Shown: positions 61,004 through 64,000 of the stretch, piece after piece
Layout of the letters: every line of letters starts with the position of its first letter
How positions within the stretch are numbered: position 1 is the first letter of the stretch
Source of the DNA: CAZMGV01 sp964565925
GTDB taxonomy: Bacteria; JAGRBM01; JAHCIT01
Length of the DNA stretch: 64,000 bases
Assembly (NCBI GenBank): GCA_964565925.1
Contig: CAZMGV010000009.1
Location: 62,001-126,000 of the forward strand
Direction of reading: 5' to 3'
Position numbers and translations under genes: made by a program
The notes under the pieces: generated by a model
Told to the model about the DNA's origin: nothing
Databases searched by the model: none
Seen by the model: only the letters and a program-made list of their open reading frames with translations

Positions 61004-62497
61004 ATTCAAACTCCCCCCATTTTTGGCCCATATCCCAAAGGGGAAATGGTAATCCTTCCGGACAGTTCGGCCGTCGAGCAACGGGTTCGATAGCAGCGCT
61101 TTCGTCAATTTCGCACGGAATCGCCGGTCCCGCGTTTCAAACAATGATTTCGCGCTCTTGGCGAGTTCGATAGCGTTTTTCGCGTGAAGCTTGCCGGCAT
61201 GCGAAACCGGCAGAATAAGGTTGCTTCGCTCGGCGTCCACACGGCTTAACTGCCGCTTCCACTCATTCCATTTGCTGGTGAAGAACGACTCGTCGATCTT
61301 GCCAGCGGCGTGGTCGGTATAGAGGCGGTCGAGCTGAGCCTTCAGGCTCCCGCTCGTCTTGCGGAGATTTTCCTCGGTTAACCGGCGACCGCTCTCTTCC
61401 TCTGCGGTGACCACATCCAGACTGGCAGATAAAAAATTGGCGGATGCCTCGGGAATCTCCATGTCTTCGATTAGCTGGAAAAGCTGAGCTTCAATTTCCT
61501 CCTGGCGCACGTATACGCGCTCACATACTTTCTTGCCGTTGGAGCAGCGGTAATAGACGAATTTCCCTTTCTTGATCTCCCCGGTGATCGAGCATCCACA
61601 TTTGGCACAGGTGAAGAGGCCCAGATACGGCAGGTTGGTCTTTCGGTACTGTTCCGGATGGTTCTTGCGGCGGAGCTGTTTCTGACAGGCATCCCATGTC
61701 TCGCGGCTGACCAGCGCCTCGAACTGCCCGACGTTGTATTCACCGGCCCAGTAGAAATCGCCGTAATACATCGTGTTCTTTAGGATGTATTCGAGACCAT
61801 GCTTGCTGAGCGGCTTCTTTTGCCGCGTCAGAAATCCCTCGTCGTTCAGGATTTCGGCCGCGCGCGCAAGCGAATAGTTGCCGGTCGCATAAAGCTCGAA
61901 TGCCCGGCGGACCTTATCCGCCGTGGCGGGGTGGGGAATAATCTTGCGTTCGTTTCGGACCCACAAATATCCGACTGGCGGATAGGATGGGTACTGCCCG
62001 GTCGCGGCCTTCTTCCTCATACCCTTCACGACCTCTTCCGAAAGGTTGTCGATGTAGTTCTTGGCCATGAGAACCTTGATGCCGTGGACGAAGTTCGTGT
62101 GCGAACCTGACTCGCGGCCCAGCACACTTCCCTCTTTAATCAGGTGAATCCGGGTGTCCTTCTCCCGGACCAGGTCATCGATGGTCGTGAAGTCCTTGAA
62201 ATTCCGGTACATCCGGTCGGTTTTTTCGACAAGAATCGTTACAGGGGATGAACTGGCTTTGATAAACGCCAGCATGGCGTTGAAGTTCGGGCGGCCGGTT
62301 GTTTTGGCGGTTTCGGCGTCGGTGAACTCTTTCTCGATGGGAAGGTCCATCGTCACCGAATAACTGCGGATCGAATCGAGCTGGGCTCCGATTGAATAGC
62401 CTTCCTGCTGTTCCCGCGATGATACGCGGGCGTATGCAACCGTCACGGTTGGGCCGGGTGTCAGCTTACGGTTACGGGCGCGGTTCTCTCGTGACAT
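60971..62497 (-). CDS. Serine recombinase/integrase
   Basis: The 508-residue large serine recombinase has the N-terminal catalytic domain (AYARVSSREQQEGYSIGAQ with nucleophile serine; EKTDRMYRNF with catalytic arginine), a recombinase domain (GYLWVRNERKIIPHP), a zinc ribbon (FTCAKCGCSITGE...RCSN..VCE) and a coiled C-terminal region near 370-420. Its last 11 codons, ending WRRVRDSNPR, read antisense through the tRNA-Ser 3' end, so the C-terminus was set by integration. ATG at 62497 with AAGGAGA upstream. Confidence 0.93.
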   Translation of the reverse strand: MSRENRARNRKLTPGPTVTVAYARVSSREQQEGYSIGAQLDSIRSYSVTMDLPIEKEFTDAETAKTTGRPNFNAMLAFIKASSSPVTILVEKTDRMYRNFKDFTTIDDLVREKDTRIHLIKEGSVLGRESGSHTNFVHGIKVLMAKNYIDNLSEEVVKGMRKKAATGQYPSYPPVGYLWVRNERKIIPHPATADKVRRAFELYATGNYSLARAAEILNDEGFLTRQKKPLSKHGLEYILKNTMYYGDFYWAGEYNVGQFEALVSRETWDACQKQLRRKNHPEQYRKTNLPYLGLFTCAKCGCSITGEIKKGKFVYYRCSNGKKVCERVYVRQEEIEAQLFQLIEDMEIPEASANFLSASLDVVTAEEESGRRLTEENLRKTSGSLKAQLDRLYTDHAAGKIDESFFTSKWNEWKRQLSRVDAERSNLILPVSHAGKLHAKNAIELAKSAKSLFETRDRRFRAKLTKALLSNPLLDGRTVRKDYHFPFGIWAKNGGSLNWRRVRDSNPR

Positions 62498-62558
62498 GAC
62501 GGGTCTCCTTCGGTCATCGGGCTAACAGAACATAATAAACGGATTCGGGCGGCTGTTG

Positions 62559-62792
62559 CTACGGGGTGTTAATCGGCGACTCATTCTCCCCGTCCAGAAG
62601 GCATTCCAGCCACCGCATCACGTTCTCCGCTATTTCTCTCGCCTCTTCGAGCAATACGGGACGGCCGAACTTCTCGAAAAACGTCTCCGCTACCAGACGC
62701 AGGTAATCGTCTGTCAGCACGATTCGTCGCCGAGTCGTCCGGCACGGAAGCGGTTTTTCGAGATTCATCCACGCGTGTTTTGAGGTCTCCAT
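62559..62792 (-). CDS. Small element-borne protein, unknown
   Basis: The 77-residue protein has a basic N-terminus and a helical middle (TDDYLRLVAETFFEKFGRPVLLEEAREIAENVMRWLECLL). A shorter start at M9 is possible. It lies 61 bases upstream of the recombinase gene, same strand. I do not recognise it; small helical proteins in this position are sometimes excision or copy-control factors, which is only a possibility. Confidence 0.5.
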   Translation of the reverse strand: METSKHAWMNLEKPLPCRTTRRRIVLTDDYLRLVAETFFEKFGRPVLLEEAREIAENVMRWLECLLDGENESPINTP

Positions 62793-62805
62793 GGAACACC
62801 GATTG

Positions 62806-62822
62806 GCAGGAACAATTCCTGC
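62806..62822. promoter_or_regulatory. Dyad GCAGGAA-CAA-TTCCTGC
   Basis: A perfect 7-3-7 inverted repeat 14 bases upstream of the small gene at 62792. It could be an operator of the element; no repressor gene is visible. Confidence 0.4.
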
Positions 62823-62895
62823 TGCCGCCTTGCGTCCGACTCGCTCGGATCACTAACGACGCCTCGCACTGAACATTGCGCTCCACTCACAGGAG

Positions 62896-63123
62896 TCACT
62901 TGTCGTTTTCCTCTTTCGCTTCGACCGGCGGGACAATGAACCGTAGATTTTTCCCAGCCTTCATCGTGATCGTTCGCCTGTTGCCCTTTTCGGTCACAAT
63001 CAATAGGCAATATTCGCCGAAGCCGTGCATTATCCCTTCCCAGATCGTTTCCAGAATTTCGGGTCCGATACGGTCGAAGGCAGCCCGGTCCGGCTTCGCG
63101 ATTTTGCGATGCTGCATGGTCAT
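62896..63123 (-). CDS. Small element-borne protein, unknown
   Basis: The 75-residue, mixed alpha/beta-looking protein (ETIWEGIMHGFGEYCLLIVTEKGNRRTITMKAGKNLRFIVPP) overlaps the stop of the zinc-finger-like gene upstream by four bases (ATGA), so it is coupled to it. No family recognised. Confidence 0.6.
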   Translation of the reverse strand: MTMQHRKIAKPDRAAFDRIGPEILETIWEGIMHGFGEYCLLIVTEKGNRRTITMKAGKNLRFIVPPVEAKEENDK

Positions 63124-64000
63124 GGCTTCTTATCCGGCTCGGTGGTGGCCGAGCGCCTGAAAGCAGATCCATTTCGCTTCGTTTTAGCCCGGTCTTTGGG
63201 TCCCTCCAGTAGCCATCGGCGGATCAGTTCCTCCTTAAGGCCTGTGGTCTTCGATATTTCTTCCGGGGCCTTGCCGTCTTTCTGAAGGTCGAATGTGAGG
63301 ATCCGTTTCCGGTATGCCGTGCGCCGGCAGACGTCCGAGCAGTAGAGACGGCTTGACCGGGTGCCTTCCGCCTTTGCGATCTCCGTCCATCTGCCGCAGA
63401 TCTCGCAGCGGCGGTAGTTGCGGTCATCGCTTAGATACGCCGCAAACTGGAGCCACAAACATCCCAGCAGGCTCTTGGGCGCGTACTGAATACGGAAAGG
63501 GCGATCCGGACTATCTTCCTTTTCGCCAAGCGCCAGGCTGGTGTTTTCCCGGAATTTTCCGCTGGTTAGCCAGGCGAGATATTTCAGTGCAGCCCGTCTA
63601 AGGCCCATGCTGTTCAACTCTTCGACCAATGCGTGATCATGCAGCTGTTTACATTTCCAGGCTTTAAATGAATCCATCCGGCCGACATGCTGCCGAAGTT
63701 CGGCCTGGTCGAAGATATCCGTGACCGCCAGAGGCTGATTGTCCCAGGCTCCGATTTCGCGCAGACGTACCAGGTTATTCGCACGGCACGCGTCCCAGAT
63801 GTCGATTGCGTCCCGTAGCGTCTCGATCTCCCGCCTCCAGTATTCGACCGGCTCGCCCGACTGGCGATTTAAGCTTTCGCCGAAGGCTACCGGTACGCCC
63901 AATAGTCCGTACTTCCGGGCAAAAGAGAGAATGGAGTCTTCCGTCGTGGCAAGTTCCGCGAACTCAAGAAAAAGTCCTGGGTGCTCTTCAAGGGGTTTGT
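63120..64000 (-). CDS. Zinc-finger-ended unknown protein (5' end outside the window)
   Basis: The frame stays open from its stop at 63120 to the window edge, giving at least 292 residues. The start is not visible: the first in-window codon run (KPLEEHPGLFLEFAELATTEDSI) continues upstream. Near the C-terminus RRCEICGRWTEIAK...SRLYCSDVCRRTAYRKR forms a four-cysteine CxxC...CxxxC finger similar to the CGNR/LysR-like 'C-x2-C...FCS-x2-CR-x2-AYR' type seen in mobile-element and regulatory proteins. The basic tail is Lys/Arg-rich. DNA or RNA binding is plausible; function unknown. Confidence 0.7.
   Translation of the reverse strand, partial: KPLEEHPGLFLEFAELATTEDSILSFARKYGLLGVPVAFGESLNRQSGEPVEYWRREIETLRDAIDIWDACRANNLVRLREIGAWDNQPLAVTDIFDQAELRQHVGRMDSFKAWKCKQLHDHALVEELNSMGLRRAALKYLAWLTSGKFRENTSLALGEKEDSPDRPFRIQYAPKSLLGCLWLQFAAYLSDDRNYRRCEICGRWTEIAKAEGTRSSRLYCSDVCRRTAYRKRILTFDLQKDGKAPEEISKTTGLKEELIRRWLLEGPKDRAKTKRNGSAFRRSATTEPDKKP

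Larger units (their letters stand above)
60971..64000. mobile_element. Left end of an integrated element at tRNA-Ser (continues past the window)
   Basis: A serine recombinase gene abuts the tRNA-Ser 3' end, followed by small unknown genes of phage/integrative-element character, all on one strand, with shorter and more varied base composition than upstream genes. The other end and a repeated tRNA fragment would lie outside the window. The att core is probably in the tRNA 3' half. Confidence 0.6.

Noticed and set aside
60713..61093. A 126-residue frame across tRNA-Ser
   Set aside because: Its end (RVRIPHSPP) is the familiar sense translation of a tRNA gene; it has no ribosome site and crosses a terminator.

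Overview
The window is G+C-rich, densely coded chromosomal DNA from a Gram-negative bacterium. It holds about 52 supportable protein genes, two tRNA genes and no rRNA or CRISPR array. Many products are lipoproteins or exported proteins. There is one good sigma-54 promoter, a PerR/rubrerythrin peroxide operon, a flotillin (FloA)/NfeD operon, a K+-independent-type proton pyrophosphatase and acyl-CoA genes (biotin carboxylase, crotonase, MeaB). The mix suggests a deltaproteobacterium-grade or related poorly sampled lineage. That placement is inferred from gene content alone.

Layout. 0-6.2 kb: a partial exported protein, a JAMM-DinG helicase fusion, meaB, and a crotonase plus biotin carboxylase operon behind a perfect dyad operator. 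6.3-13.5 kb: an overlapping AddB/AddA helicase-nuclease pair, both subunits with iron-sulfur-nuclease cysteines. 13.6-20 kb: hppA, a REC-PAS-GGDEF-EAL regulator, an FmdB-type zinc ribbon and a Baeyer-Villiger-type monooxygenase. 20-25 kb: a pentapeptide-repeat lipoprotein under a probable sigma-54 promoter, a repeat-rich gap and three paralogous lipoproteins. 25-39.4 kb: a lone rpsD, a propeller lipoprotein, a hydrolase/CotH pair, DoxX, hemerythrin, two methyltransferase-fold proteins around a fourth lipoprotein paralog, a SUMF1 lipoprotein, an MDR reductase, SGNH and sterol-desaturase proteins, and decayed gene pieces. 39.5-43.8 kb: tRNA-Thr, the nfeD-nfeD-floA operon with a fourth unknown gene, and a very long inverted repeat. 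43.8-60.6 kb: an MBL-fold protein, Dyp peroxidase, the PerR/rubrerythrin/rubredoxin unit, a dehydrogenase-DNA methylase-nadC operon, a TPR protein, a patatin, an FG-GAP lipoprotein, leuS, two small anchored paralogs and a large glycine-rich lipoprotein. 60.9 kb to the end: tRNA-Ser followed at once by a serine recombinase and small unknown genes, which is one end of an integrated element.

How it fits together. Envelope functions dominate: flotillin domains, lipoproteins, phospholipase, CotH and SUMF1 proteins, sterol desaturase. The second theme is redox and peroxide handling (PerR, rubrerythrin, rubredoxin, Dyp peroxidase, hemerythrin, monooxygenase, reductase). The third is acyl-CoA metabolism under a likely TetR-type operator. 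No classical defence system is complete in the window. The least explained parts are the four-member lipoprotein family, the FloA-linked unknown gene, the 37-bp inverted repeat, the sigma-54 unit, and the tRNA-Ser element.
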